Shown: positions 1 through 8,940 of the stretch, one piece after another
How the letters are laid out: every line of letters begins with the position of its first letter
Position numbering within the stretch: position 1 is the stretch's first letter
Assembly: GCA_017506865.1 (NCBI GenBank)
Contig: JAFCMP010000112.1
Coordinates: 124,001 to 188,000 of the forward strand
From: Tribonema minus
Taxonomy: Eukaryota; Sar; Xanthophyceae; Tribonematales; Tribonemataceae
Direction: 5' to 3'
DNA: 64,000 bases
The notes under the pieces: model-generated
The model's input: only the letters and a program-made list of their open reading frames with translations
Told to the model about the DNA's origin: nothing
The model's database searches: none
Translations under genes and position numbers: made by a program

Positions 1-102
1 GCAAGCTCCAGCGCCAGCGATCTGCTCAGGGCTGCAACTATTTCTTTCTTGTTGGCGTAGTACTACTAGTAGCACCAGAAGCAGCGCTACGGTCAGCCGG
101 GA

Positions 103-945
103 ATGATCAACGCAACAGTGCCGCAGAGCAGCAGCAGTGCACTTTCTGCACGCGAAGAGGTGCTGCATCGCGACCTCAAGTCGCTCAATGTGCTCATCTT
201 CAACGACTGGACCGCCACGCTCTGTGACTTCGGATTTGCCGAGCTGAACAGTTGGACGACGTCCACGATGAGCAAGCAGGGCAAGGTCATCGGAACGTAC
301 AACTGGACAGCTCCTGAGGTCATCCGCGACGAACATCCAAAGAAGACACCGCCCGCTAATGTCTACAGCACAGGCATGGTCATCTATGAGATTCTGAGCA
401 CGAAGGTGCCGTTAGCAGAGCATACGCTCTTGAAAGTTGCGCGCGCTGTGACAGAACAGCAGCGTCCATCAGTCCCGCTCCTGCCGGATAGCGGAGCGCA
501 GGAGGCGATTGGCCTCTTGTATCATCGCTGGGCACAAGCACCAGGTAACAGCGCTACTAGCGAGGCTGTCAGCGACACGGCAGTTGAGATCTTGATGAAA
601 GTTGGCGGAGACTGCCGCCACCTCAAGCAGCACGTGCCTGTTGCGGTGAAACGTCAGCTCCCCTCGTACTCCACCAGTCCCACCGTCGCAGAGTCAGCAC
701 GTGCATCCAGCACCGATTACGAGGGCGGCGCCGACGATACCACAAGTACTCCATGTCAGGAAGCGGCAGTACATCAGCTGTTGAAGGAGAAAGGACAGCA
801 AGATGGCCAACTGTGGTCCTCGCAATGCGGTCCTGCCTTAGCAGGCCCGATGTGCCGAGGAAAGGCGCTGAGAGACCGGCAGCCATCGCCAGAGATGGCA
901 CCAGCCTCACGAAGCTGGGGGACATCGGGGCTTGCGAACGAGTGA
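103..945 (+). CDS. Protein kinase C-lobe (TKL/Ser-Thr type), 5' end outside window
   Basis: The open frame contains the second half of a eukaryotic protein kinase. Visible motifs are the catalytic loop HRDLKSLNVL (His codon at 166), the magnesium-binding DFG (codon at 226) and an APE motif in GTYNWTAPEV (Ala codon at 310). HRDLKSLN followed by a GT-x-x-W-x-APE segment is typical of plant and algal tyrosine-kinase-like (TKL) kinases. The glycine loop, VAIK lysine and alphaC helix are missing, so the ATG at 103 is probably not the real start. The coding exon more likely begins at an intron acceptor just before the HRD segment, with earlier exons upstream of the window. After the C-lobe comes a low-complexity Ser/Ala/Gln-rich tail of about 120 residues ending at TGA 943-945. 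Substrate and pathway cannot be told from this piece. Confidence 0.8.
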   Translation: MINATVPQSSSSALSAREEVLHRDLKSLNVLIFNDWTATLCDFGFAELNSWTTSTMSKQGKVIGTYNWTAPEVIRDEHPKKTPPANVYSTGMVIYEILSTKVPLAEHTLLKVARAVTEQQRPSVPLLPDSGAQEAIGLLYHRWAQAPGNSATSEAVSDTAVEILMKVGGDCRHLKQHVPVAVKRQLPSYSTSPTVAESARASSTDYEGGADDTTSTPCQEAAVHQLLKEKGQQDGQLWSSQCGPALAGPMCRGKALRDRQPSPEMAPASRSWGTSGLANE

Positions 946-2027
946 CCGCAGGCATGTACGCGCACGTGAGCAATGCTGACGTGCAGCAGTATTATTAATA
1001 CTTCGGAAGTACGATAATATGAGTGCAGCAGCAGTGGGCGCGGGCGAACTAGCATTTAATCAATTGATTGGGCATCAGACGACAGCTATTACTACTGGAT
1101 CATTTCCGCCACGCACATGATGGCACTGAGGGGAGTTTTGTACCTACGCATCAAGCAACAGCTGCTCTGATAGCAGCAGGTACAGTAGCGCCTACTAGTA
1201 GATAATCTCCGGTTTGAACATTTTTTGGTTCGGATATTGTTCTGAATTTTATGACGCTACACATGTTGACCGGCATGAAATATTCCGGTTCTCCGATGTT
1301 TGGTCAAAACCGGAAAAGTAGCGAGACAAGTGTGTCAAGCAGGCCGTGTGAGCATCGGGTTAATGTGCATACATGTGTTCGTACCAGTACATAGAAGCAG
1401 TGTTTGGCAATTTACAGATACCAGGAGGGCGTCGTACCCTGGCCTTTTTGCTCTGTGTAAGCCATTATCTGAAGCGAGCACGTGCCTACCTGGCAGGCAG
1501 GTCCCTCCATGCTTTCCAATGTACAGCATGTCTGCACCCCTGTCACGCACGTGCAAGCGCAAACATGCTATAGAGCCCCGCCTCGCATCTGCCTGTAGTG
1601 GCGTCCCATCACGGCACCCTACAGTGTCATGCCCCCTTGCATGCGTGCGCATGCATTGTGTAGCCGCATGCAGCACTCCACATGGCACTAAGCGCACGGG
1701 CATGCCAGCATGCCAGGGCCGCTTTAAGCGCACCATGCCGCCAGAAACGTGAATTTCAAAGCTGGGCAGCATGATTTCAACAGGTTCAGTTGCAAGCGAA
1801 AAGGCCAAGTGATGCAGTAAGTAATTATACGCAGGAGCTGGTGCCATACGGGAGTTGTTGAAAAGTGACATATAATATCATCGCCGCTGAACACTGACCC
1901 TGGCTCCCTAGTAAATTGAGCAGAAATTGGAACACCAGGTGCTGCAGAAAAAATTGCCCTTCCAGAAACGTTGTCGTTGTGCTCTGCAGGCAGATGTGCA
2001 ACGCTGTAGCAGGGCTTGCATATGCTC
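946..2027. other. Intergenic stretch with no supported gene
   Basis: About 1.1 kb separates the kinase stop from the stop of the convergent membrane-protein gene. Open frames here are short, overlap on both strands and show no recognisable domain. An AT-rich imperfect inverted repeat lies at about 1208-1316, with CCGGTTT at one end and AAAACCGG at the other. It could be part of a degenerate mobile element, but no target duplication was identified. Confidence 0.5.
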
Positions 2028-5000
2028 CTAGCCTGGAGGAGCTGATTCAACTAAACAGTTCGCTGATATGCTCTGGGGGCCAGTCCTGCGCGGCAGGTCT
2101 TGAGCGTGAACATGGCGCGCAAGCACTGGCGCTGCCTGCTCTATCTTCTTCGCACGCAGCACTACAACCGCAATGACAAAGACTGCACTGAGTGACACCA
2201 CAAGGTTTACCCAGACAAGCACCATTGCCACTGGGTCGTAGATCGTCGTGAAGGTCGAAGAAACAGCCGCAACAATACGGTATGCAGCGGTGTCACTGTA
2301 GGCCCATGTGATCTCCGCAGATGACCCATCCGGATTGTTGGCCCGGGCCTTGACTTCCCCCACTGTGAACATGATTGCAGGCACTGCAATGGCAATAAAG
2401 CCAGTGAGGGCAACTGCCGACCTTGCGAGCCATTGAGGCGCAGCCTTGCGGATGATGCGCTCGATATCTTTCCGACCCGCATCTGAGAGAGCAACACCAC
2501 ACAGAGAGGGTTTCAGATACTCAGTTAAAAGTGTCATATGCAGTCGCGACTAACTAGGACAAAGTAGCGCCTCATCCAAACACATGACTTTGGTGAGTCC
2601 GCTTAGGCAGGAACAAACAAGATCAGCCAACAAGGTAGAAGTAATTGATGCAAGAAGAGACATGGCTGTAGCAAATGAATGGCAGATTGCACGTACATGC
2701 CACAATTACACACACTCACATGTTGCGATAATGGCCACCAGTGTTGTGCTCAGCAGCACCAGAGCCCCTGCCCATGTCAATGTTTCATCAGCCTGTGATA
2801 GCTCCAGCAGGACTTCCTTGCGCAAGTAGATAGACGCCGACCGCAGCGTGACCTCAATTGCAGCCTGTACGGCTGTTGGTGACAGGAAGTTGCCATTGGC
2901 GCTGAAACCTGTGAATTGAGCGAAGAGAAGGATGCATGGTGACAAGTAAGAATTATAGTTACATCCTCTGCCACATTCAGTGAGTGTGAGTGGGCCAGCA
3001 CACTGGCATCTGCAAGCATTTATCAAATCAGTCGATATATAACCGAGCTCCCTGACATTCTCAATCCCGGCTAGCCGTTGTGACTGCATGATCAAAATTT
3101 GGCACGACAGTATATGACTTGCAGGTTTGGGGCGCGGTGCCCATCGCAGTGCACTGTGGATCCACAATGTCGACAAATTCACAGCTAGTGACAGCCAGTG
3201 CAGCATATGATGCGCACAAACATCAGCAGGAAAAGCAGAAGTTGTCTGCTGCAGCATGCACAACCACACGCACAGCGGCATGGCTGCGCCACTGACCTGT
3301 GCCGTATCCCGCCAATCGGCCTTTCCAAAAAGCTGAGTCCGATGTGTTGGTCCAGCTCACGGCCAGACGGTCCATCATCTCCATCCCGGAAAGAGCTAGC
3401 ACCTTCTTGACTGATGAGCGCAGAGCGAGTGGCCCCCACGCAGGCGTAAAGGCGCGCCAGGTGCGCGTGCAGTCGCGCATGTTGGCGGTGGTGCCATCCG
3501 GCAGCGCCACATTAATGTACCAGTGGCCGTCGTCCCCTACTGTAAAATCGCACCACGGCATAGTTTCCAGCGTGGACATGCCCACCAGCCCCAGCAGCAG
3601 CTGTGCGGTGCTCCTCCCTACAGGACCTCCGGATTCGCCGTAGTCCAGCTGAACGTCGGCCAGCCCTTCTGGAGTCCACTGATTTTGCTCCGTGATATTG
3701 AAGACGACGACTGGTGCGGTGCCCACCATCACGGCTTTCACCAGCTCATAGCTTGACGACACGAGACCATCGTATTGGTCGGAAAGGCCGCACACGTCGG
3801 TGACATTAGGTCCTTCGGCGTACTCGCTCGTGCAGTGGTAGTTGACCCCCCAGTAGTAGAGGGAGCTGAGGACTAAGTCGCCGACGGGGAGTCTGGCTTC
3901 CATATTGGTGAGGGTCTTGCGAGCGTTGACTGCCTTGATGTTCCGCAGCACGGCCGCTGTAGAGCGAGCAGGGTTGCGTTGGTTTGGGTCGTTTTCTACC
4001 AACAATGTGTCTGCCAGATCTACGTAGGCTTGCGTCAGGTAGGAATCGAAGATCAGAGTTTGGGTGGGCTCACAGTCTTCACCTTTGTTCCAGCCCATCT
4101 CGTCCATGAAGGGGTGCATGAACGATATGATGGTGGCGCATGAGGTGCCCGTGCCCGCGTCGACAAGGTAGTTGCCCAGCCTCAGCTTGCTCCAGTCCCA
4201 GTTGGCGTTGTTGGACATGATGCGAGCCAGTGTGCCGAGGTCGGACATTACCGTTGCGGGCCGAACCCACTGTGGCTCATCCGCCATTGTCCACACTACC
4301 CTCTGCACATCCAAGCGTGCGCCGCTGGTGTAAGGCGTAATGGTGCTTGTCATGCGTGGATCGAGGAACCGGGTGGGCAGCGCCAGCAGTGAGAAAGGAA
4401 ATCGAGTGTAGCCCATGGCCAGCGTCGCCGTGTTCGCATCATGGAAGTCGGTTGGACCAGAGGTGATGTGTATGAGATCTGCCATTGTTGTACACTTGGA
4501 GTCGCCGCACAGAAAAATGTCCACCTTCACGGGCGCAAGCAGGGTCCAAGCAGCAACAGAGTTGGGTCAGCAAGGACATGATATATTGATGCGTACTGTA
4601 CAAACATGATACCATGATACCCCAGGGCCGCTGCCGCACATGCGAGGGCTTTGGCTTCATCAGTTTTATGGTATTTGTATGCTCCATCCTAACATGTTTT
4701 GCTGCATGGAAGACAGATGTAAAGTGGCAGCATGCACGCAAATACACATGTACACATCATTGCGCTGCCAAGTGCGAGTACATAAATAGTAAAGCTATCT
4801 GCACTGTTTCACAGCATCACGGTGAAACAAGCACAGAGTCCACACGACGCGCTGTCTCACTTAGCTAATGATGCGCAGCTATGCCGCGAGCATTACAGTG
4901 TACGCTGTGGAAACATGTCACAGCACTGGCTCTGATGTTGACGCACCACAAGACCCATAGCGGCTTTGGTTGATGCTGTCGCTCCCACGACTGCACACAC

Positions 5001-6075
5001 GCTATGCAGCCTTCAGGTGCGCCATCACAACGTCGTCACAGCTCGTGTCTATACAAGCGTGAAGGCAATGGCTGCCACACGTTTCATAAATGTAACAGTG
5101 CTCTAGTGCTGCCCCTCGGCAGCATTTAACCTTCAAACCGCACCTATAACATTGCAGGCTCGAAAATAACCATGGAGACCAAAGTTGCGATTCCATACGT
5201 GGGATGACCCTGTTGCTCGCTTCGGCATGGCCATGCGTGAATTCTGCTCCGTGCTGTTTCATACCTGCGATGACCCTGTGACTTGCTTCGCCATGTCCAT
5301 GCGAGAGGTCTGCTCCCGGTCCTCAAGGAGGAAGTCGGCAACCATACCCATGACGCCAGGGTCTGTGCTCAGGGCACCTCCATCTGTCAGAAAAGGGCAG
5401 GTTCGCAACATTCGTAGCTGCAGTCTCAGCGGATCGGAGGGTGTCCACTGCTGCTGGTGCTGCTTTGCAATGCTACATAAGCAGTTGAGATGCAAGAGCT
5501 TGCTGACGCCATCCAACAAGCCGACACATAGCAGAGCTGTGCAGCTCAGGCAACAATGGACTCACAGAAGGTATTTGACCACCGCACGAAGTGCAACTTG
5601 TACATATGTTGTGATATACTTGCTTTGAGGGAGCGGAACCTCTGAGCAATGTGCAATCACGAATGCCGCATATGTATGTACAGCATTATGTTTTTTTCTT
5701 TTCCGATGGAGGGAGCGGAAACCCTGTGAAACATGCAATGATGCAACATGCAAACCGCGCAAGTGTCTGGCACATGGCAACGCTCAGGTGCATGTGAGCT
5801 AGGATACTGCTCCAAGCAGTAGTACCTGGCTGAAATCCCTTGAAGCGCGCGGCGGCCATGATATCTGCAGCTGAACCGAGCTGGAATCCTGGGTTCACCA
5901 GCGTGCAAACACCAGCGAGCTGTCCAGAGGAGAAACCAGCGTCGCAAAATACGTTGCCAGATGTGCGGAAGGTGCTGCTGCGCATCAGTACCTCGACCAC
6001 CGCCTCCACCCGGACCTTTGCTGCGAAGCAGCAGAGCATCGATAGAATCCATCGAGACATAGCGCGGAGGGCCAT
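2028..6075 (-). CDS. Multi-exon secreted/membrane protein of unknown family
   Basis: The proposed first exon starts at ATG 6075. Its N-terminus reads MALRAMSRWILSMLCCFAAK, which looks like a signal peptide. Its donor is after codons for GFQP near 5828. Further coding blocks are about 5480-5275 (donor CAG|GTATGA), 4525-3291 (a long ectodomain with several Cys residues and N-x-S/T sites, donor CAG|GTCAGT), about 3018-2720 (acceptors after CAG; ends in the hydrophobic stretch WAGALVLLSTTLVAIIAT directly before GTGAGT), and 2537-2028. The last exon adds two more likely membrane spans, SAVALTGFIAIAVPAIMF and AMVLVWVNLVVSLSAVFVIA. The architecture is signal peptide, ectodomain of about 450 residues, then three membrane spans near the C-terminus. 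I do not recognise the family. The 3' ends of this gene and the kinase converge. The exon-4525 acceptor and the intron between 5.2 and 4.5 kb are the least certain parts. Confidence 0.55.
5204..5300 (-). repeat. Partial exon-end duplication including the splice donor
   Basis: The last ~40 bp of the exon ending near 5275, coding for EQTSRMDMAKQVTGSSQ and followed by GTATGA, is repeated 56 bp further into the intron. The copy reads EQNSRMAMPKRATGSSH followed by GTATGG. It is therefore a diverged copy of an exon tail together with its donor site. This is the shortest-spaced example of the pattern seen in several other genes of the window. Confidence 0.7.
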
Positions 6076-6342
6076 GGGGCTGCTGTGTGCTCCGCCACCA
6101 CAGCCACTTGCTTTTCTGCGCTTGTTCTCAGCAGCAGAACGTTGAAGCTGCCCGCTACTGACTAGCGCTTTCTCTGCTTGAACTGCTGCCACGGCGCCTG
6201 TGCTCGCGCCACTGCAGCGCTAGCCAGTTGTGTGGCTGCTTCAGCGCACCTTGCTGTTCACAAGGACGTGGTGCCGTCCCGGGGCATTTCAGCGAGGCGC
6301 GCGCGCCCGTTCACTTTTTCTCCCCAGTGAACGGTTGGACTC

Positions 6343-8361
6343 ATGAAAGCAACCCCTAATGTGACATGTATGCACGACAAGGAAGCTTCCGCTGCTTCTG
6401 CTCCTCTGCATGAACCCCAGCACCCAGTTCCCCAGACACCTGGGTGCCTGCTGCTGCTGCTATACATGGTTCGGAAGGGACAGCGCAGGCATAGACATGA
6501 CGCGGCTCGACACAGAGCAGAGGGGCGCAAGCTGTACTATCGCAATAGGCTTCGCAACAAGCTGTGGAGCTCCGAGGAGCAGAGGCAGCAGTGGGAGGCG
6601 GCCTTCAGGGCTGCAAGCTCGGAGCTGGATACTCTCGACTCCATCCCGATAGCAGAGCGGGACACGTCGTACTCCAACGTCGAAGACCAGAATCCAGAGC
6701 TTCCTTCCGTAGCAGCAGGCGCATGCACGGCTTGCAGCGGGTTATTTACTACAGGCAATCCTGGCATCAGCAGTGCAGGAGCAGCAGCGGCAACAGAAGG
6801 TCATTGCTTGCACGTCTCATGCGCCATCAAGGAGCTGGCCACCTCGTCGAGTCGGCAGCCTCCTGCTGCTGCTGCTGCTGCGCGCCAGCGCCAGCACTTG
6901 AATGACATCTTACAGCACGTGGAGCGGTGGCGCAACATCGCTGCTGCTGCTGCTGCTGCTACAGGATCTGCTGCTGCTGCCGCTGCGGATGCCTATGAGG
7001 CGGACCCACTGCAGCAGCAGCTGCAGCAGCGGGCAGCGCAGGCCGGCACTCTCCATGGCCCATGGCCTGATCAGCAGCAGCAAGAGCAGCAGCAGCAGTT
7101 CTCACCACAGGAGCAGCACAGCGCATCGCCGCAGCCGCAGCAGCGACAGCGTCGTGAGCGCAAGCGGCGCCGAGAGCGACGCAGAGGCTCTGAGTCTGAG
7201 GAGGAGTCTCAGAGCCCTGTGCGGCAGCGGCACAGGCCTGCGAGTTCGGAGGACCGGCCTCACCGCAGTGCACGCCGGCGGCGCAGAGTGGACTCGGAGC
7301 AGCCGGAGCGGCGTCGGAAGGGTGACCGTGGTCGTCGCAGCAGCGGTGACCGCCGCAGCCACAGTCACAGCGGCAGTGAACGCCGCCAGGGGAGTTGGAG
7401 GCGGCGCCACTGGGACGATGCAGCTGCGAGTGACACTGATCGTGCTCGCAGCTCAAGCAGGAGCACTGGCAGCAGTACTTCCCGCAGCAGGTCCCGGAGT
7501 GCCAGCAGCCGCTCCTATGGGCGCAGGGGCACGAGCCAGGGAGGGGGCGAGGAGGGAGCAACAGCAGCATCAGGTATTGCAGCTGAGCCTGAGACCAACT
7601 TGCCCAACAGCGAGAGCAGTGAGTGGACCGGCGGTGGCGTTGGAGCTGGCGATACCGACAACCTTGCCGATCATCATGGCAGCAGCTTCGGAAACGAACA
7701 TCTCGCGGATAGCGGCGGCTTTGGCTTCGACCGCTCAGGTTTTGCAGACAGCGGCGCTCAAGTTGCCGCTGCCGTTGACAGTGCCCTCAGCCTCGCCGTA
7801 GGTGGCAGCATAGAAGGGGAGCCTGGGGGGGATGTCAACGTGGCCGGTGCTGACAGCGCCAGCAACGGCGCCGACTCGGTAGGCGTGGGTGTGGTGCTGC
7901 CCAGCCCAGGTGGCGAGGCAGGCAACAGCCAAGAAGGTTCCGCAGTGGAGGCGGGGCAGCATGATCGCAGGAGGTATGACAGGAGGGAGGGACTCAGGGG
8001 GGCGGGCACGACTCGGCGTAACAGCAGGTCCTGGAGCCGGGACAGGGGGGGAAATGGTACTGGTGTGAGAAGGGAGCGCAGCAGGAGCCGCGACAGGGGG
8101 GGCATGAGGCGGCAACCTCTAGATGGGGGCCACAGCATGAACGTTAACAACAGAAACTCGCAGCAGTGGCAGGGCAGGGATAATAGGGGGCGCGGCCCCC
8201 TAGGGCGGCCGCGCAATGTCTTGCCCCCATGCTCTCGGTGCGGAAGGATCAACCACCATGTGTCCACTTGCCGCGCCTGTTCGCGGTGCGGCAGGACAAG
8301 CCATGGGCGCGAAAAGTGTGTTGCCAAGAGTGTTCTTAGCCCGCACAAACAGGTATGGTGA
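6343..8361 (+). CDS. SR-like protein with two CCHC-type zinc knuckles
   Basis: This is a single 672-codon open frame from ATG 6343. From about residue 170 to 270 it has poly-Ala and poly-Gln tracts, then an Arg/Ser/Glu-rich region (about 275-405) with many RS, RRR and SRS dipeptides like the RS domain of splicing factors. An acidic/Gly-rich stretch follows, then a second basic RS/RDRGG region. The last 45 residues hold two zinc knuckles of the form C-x2-C-G-x3-H-x4-C: CSRCGRINHHVSTC and CSRCGRTSHGREKC. This combination suggests an RNA-binding protein of mRNA processing or a Gag-like nucleocapsid remnant. No RRM or retrotransposon polymerase was seen nearby, so I prefer the splicing-related reading. 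The 3' end overlaps the convergent fibronectin-like frame by about 160 bp. Much of the middle is low-complexity CAG-rich DNA, so part of the apparent openness could be compositional. Confidence 0.6.
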   Translation: MKATPNVTCMHDKEASAASAPLHEPQHPVPQTPGCLLLLLYMVRKGQRRHRHDAARHRAEGRKLYYRNRLRNKLWSSEEQRQQWEAAFRAASSELDTLDSIPIAERDTSYSNVEDQNPELPSVAAGACTACSGLFTTGNPGISSAGAAAATEGHCLHVSCAIKELATSSSRQPPAAAAAARQRQHLNDILQHVERWRNIAAAAAAATGSAAAAAADAYEADPLQQQLQQRAAQAGTLHGPWPDQQQQEQQQQFSPQEQHSASPQPQQRQRRERKRRRERRRGSESEEESQSPVRQRHRPASSEDRPHRSARRRRRVDSEQPERRRKGDRGRRSSGDRRSHSHSGSERRQGSWRRRHWDDAAASDTDRARSSSRSTGSSTSRSRSRSASSRSYGRRGTSQGGGEEGATAASGIAAEPETNLPNSESSEWTGGGVGAGDTDNLADHHGSSFGNEHLADSGGFGFDRSGFADSGAQVAAAVDSALSLAVGGSIEGEPGGDVNVAGADSASNGADSVGVGVVLPSPGGEAGNSQEGSAVEAGQHDRRRYDRREGLRGAGTTRRNSRSWSRDRGGNGTGVRRERSRSRDRGGMRRQPLDGGHSMNVNNRNSQQWQGRDNRGRGPLGRPRNVLPPCSRCGRINHHVSTCRACSRCGRTSHGREKCVAKSVLSPHKQVW

Positions 8362-8940
8362 TGTCCCTGCGGGCAATGCTGAAGGATATACAATCTGTGC
8401 TCCCGTTTGGGCTGCGAGAAGGCAAGTGTTGCACGTTGCACCGCCTGTGGAATTGGTGGGGCACCACGACAGGTAGTAGGCGTAGGTTGCATTTGTCCCG
8501 AGCGTAGTCATAGAGACTGCTACCACGGCTGTGGTCGCCGCAGCAGATATGATGGAGACAGTGCTTCCTGCAGGTGTGTTTCCAGTGCCTAGGGTAGTCA
8601 CTGCAACGCCAGTGGTGGTCAGGAATGTGTAAGCCCCAGTCTTCATGTTCTGCGCCCTGACGAATAGGTATCTTGTGGTGGACGGCGCAAGCAGAGTCAG
8701 CGAGACATATTGGAGAGTCGTCGAAGCACTCACCGATGAGAGGTTTGTCATGGTGCCTGCGGTGGAGTTGGTGGGCGAGCTTGACACAAAATAGTTATAT
8801 ATCGAGTCCGTACCCAACAACCCTATGCCTACAGCAGTAACGCAGGATGTGCTTGTGATGAGGGACGAGTCCACTGAGATCGTCAATGGTTCTGCGAGCT
8901 GGGGCTGGCCCTCCGCCAGCAGGAGCCGCTGGTGGGGCTT
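8200..8940 (-). CDS. Protein segment with two fibronectin-type-III-like repeats
   Basis: The frame is open from just after an in-frame TAG at 8943-8941 down to the stop at 8200. It encodes two tandem repeats of roughly 90 residues. They align at SPTNSTAG / CPTNSTGG and at RYLFVRAQNMKTGAY / PYLFVRAKNTLGNTL. Alternating Ser/Thr/Val strands with a conserved YLFVRA(Q/K)N core resemble fibronectin-III-like beta-sandwich repeats found in extracellular adhesins and phage or virus fibres. There is no ATG near the beginning. The upstream ligase-like frame overlaps it by 146 bp in another frame, so the two could be joined by an intron or a frameshift. The downstream end runs antisense through the zinc knuckles of the + strand gene, and its last ~40 codons look unstructured. 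Confidence 0.5.
   Translation of the reverse strand, partial: KPHQRLLLAEGQPQLAEPLTISVDSSLITSTSCVTAVGIGLLGTDSIYNYFVSSSPTNSTAGTMTNLSSVSASTTLQYVSLTLLAPSTTRYLFVRAQNMKTGAYTFLTTTGVAVTTLGTGNTPAGSTVSIISAAATTAVVAVSMTTLGTNATYAYYLSWCPTNSTGGATCNTCLLAAQTGAQIVYPSALPAGTSPYLFVRAKNTLGNTLFAPMACPAAPRTGAASGHMVVDPSAPRAWGQDIARPP

Noticed and set aside
6902..7801. Long open frames in other frames and on the minus strand within the SR-like gene.
   Set aside because: They are shadows of CAG/CGG-rich coding DNA. Only the frame with RS repeats and zinc knuckles makes sense.
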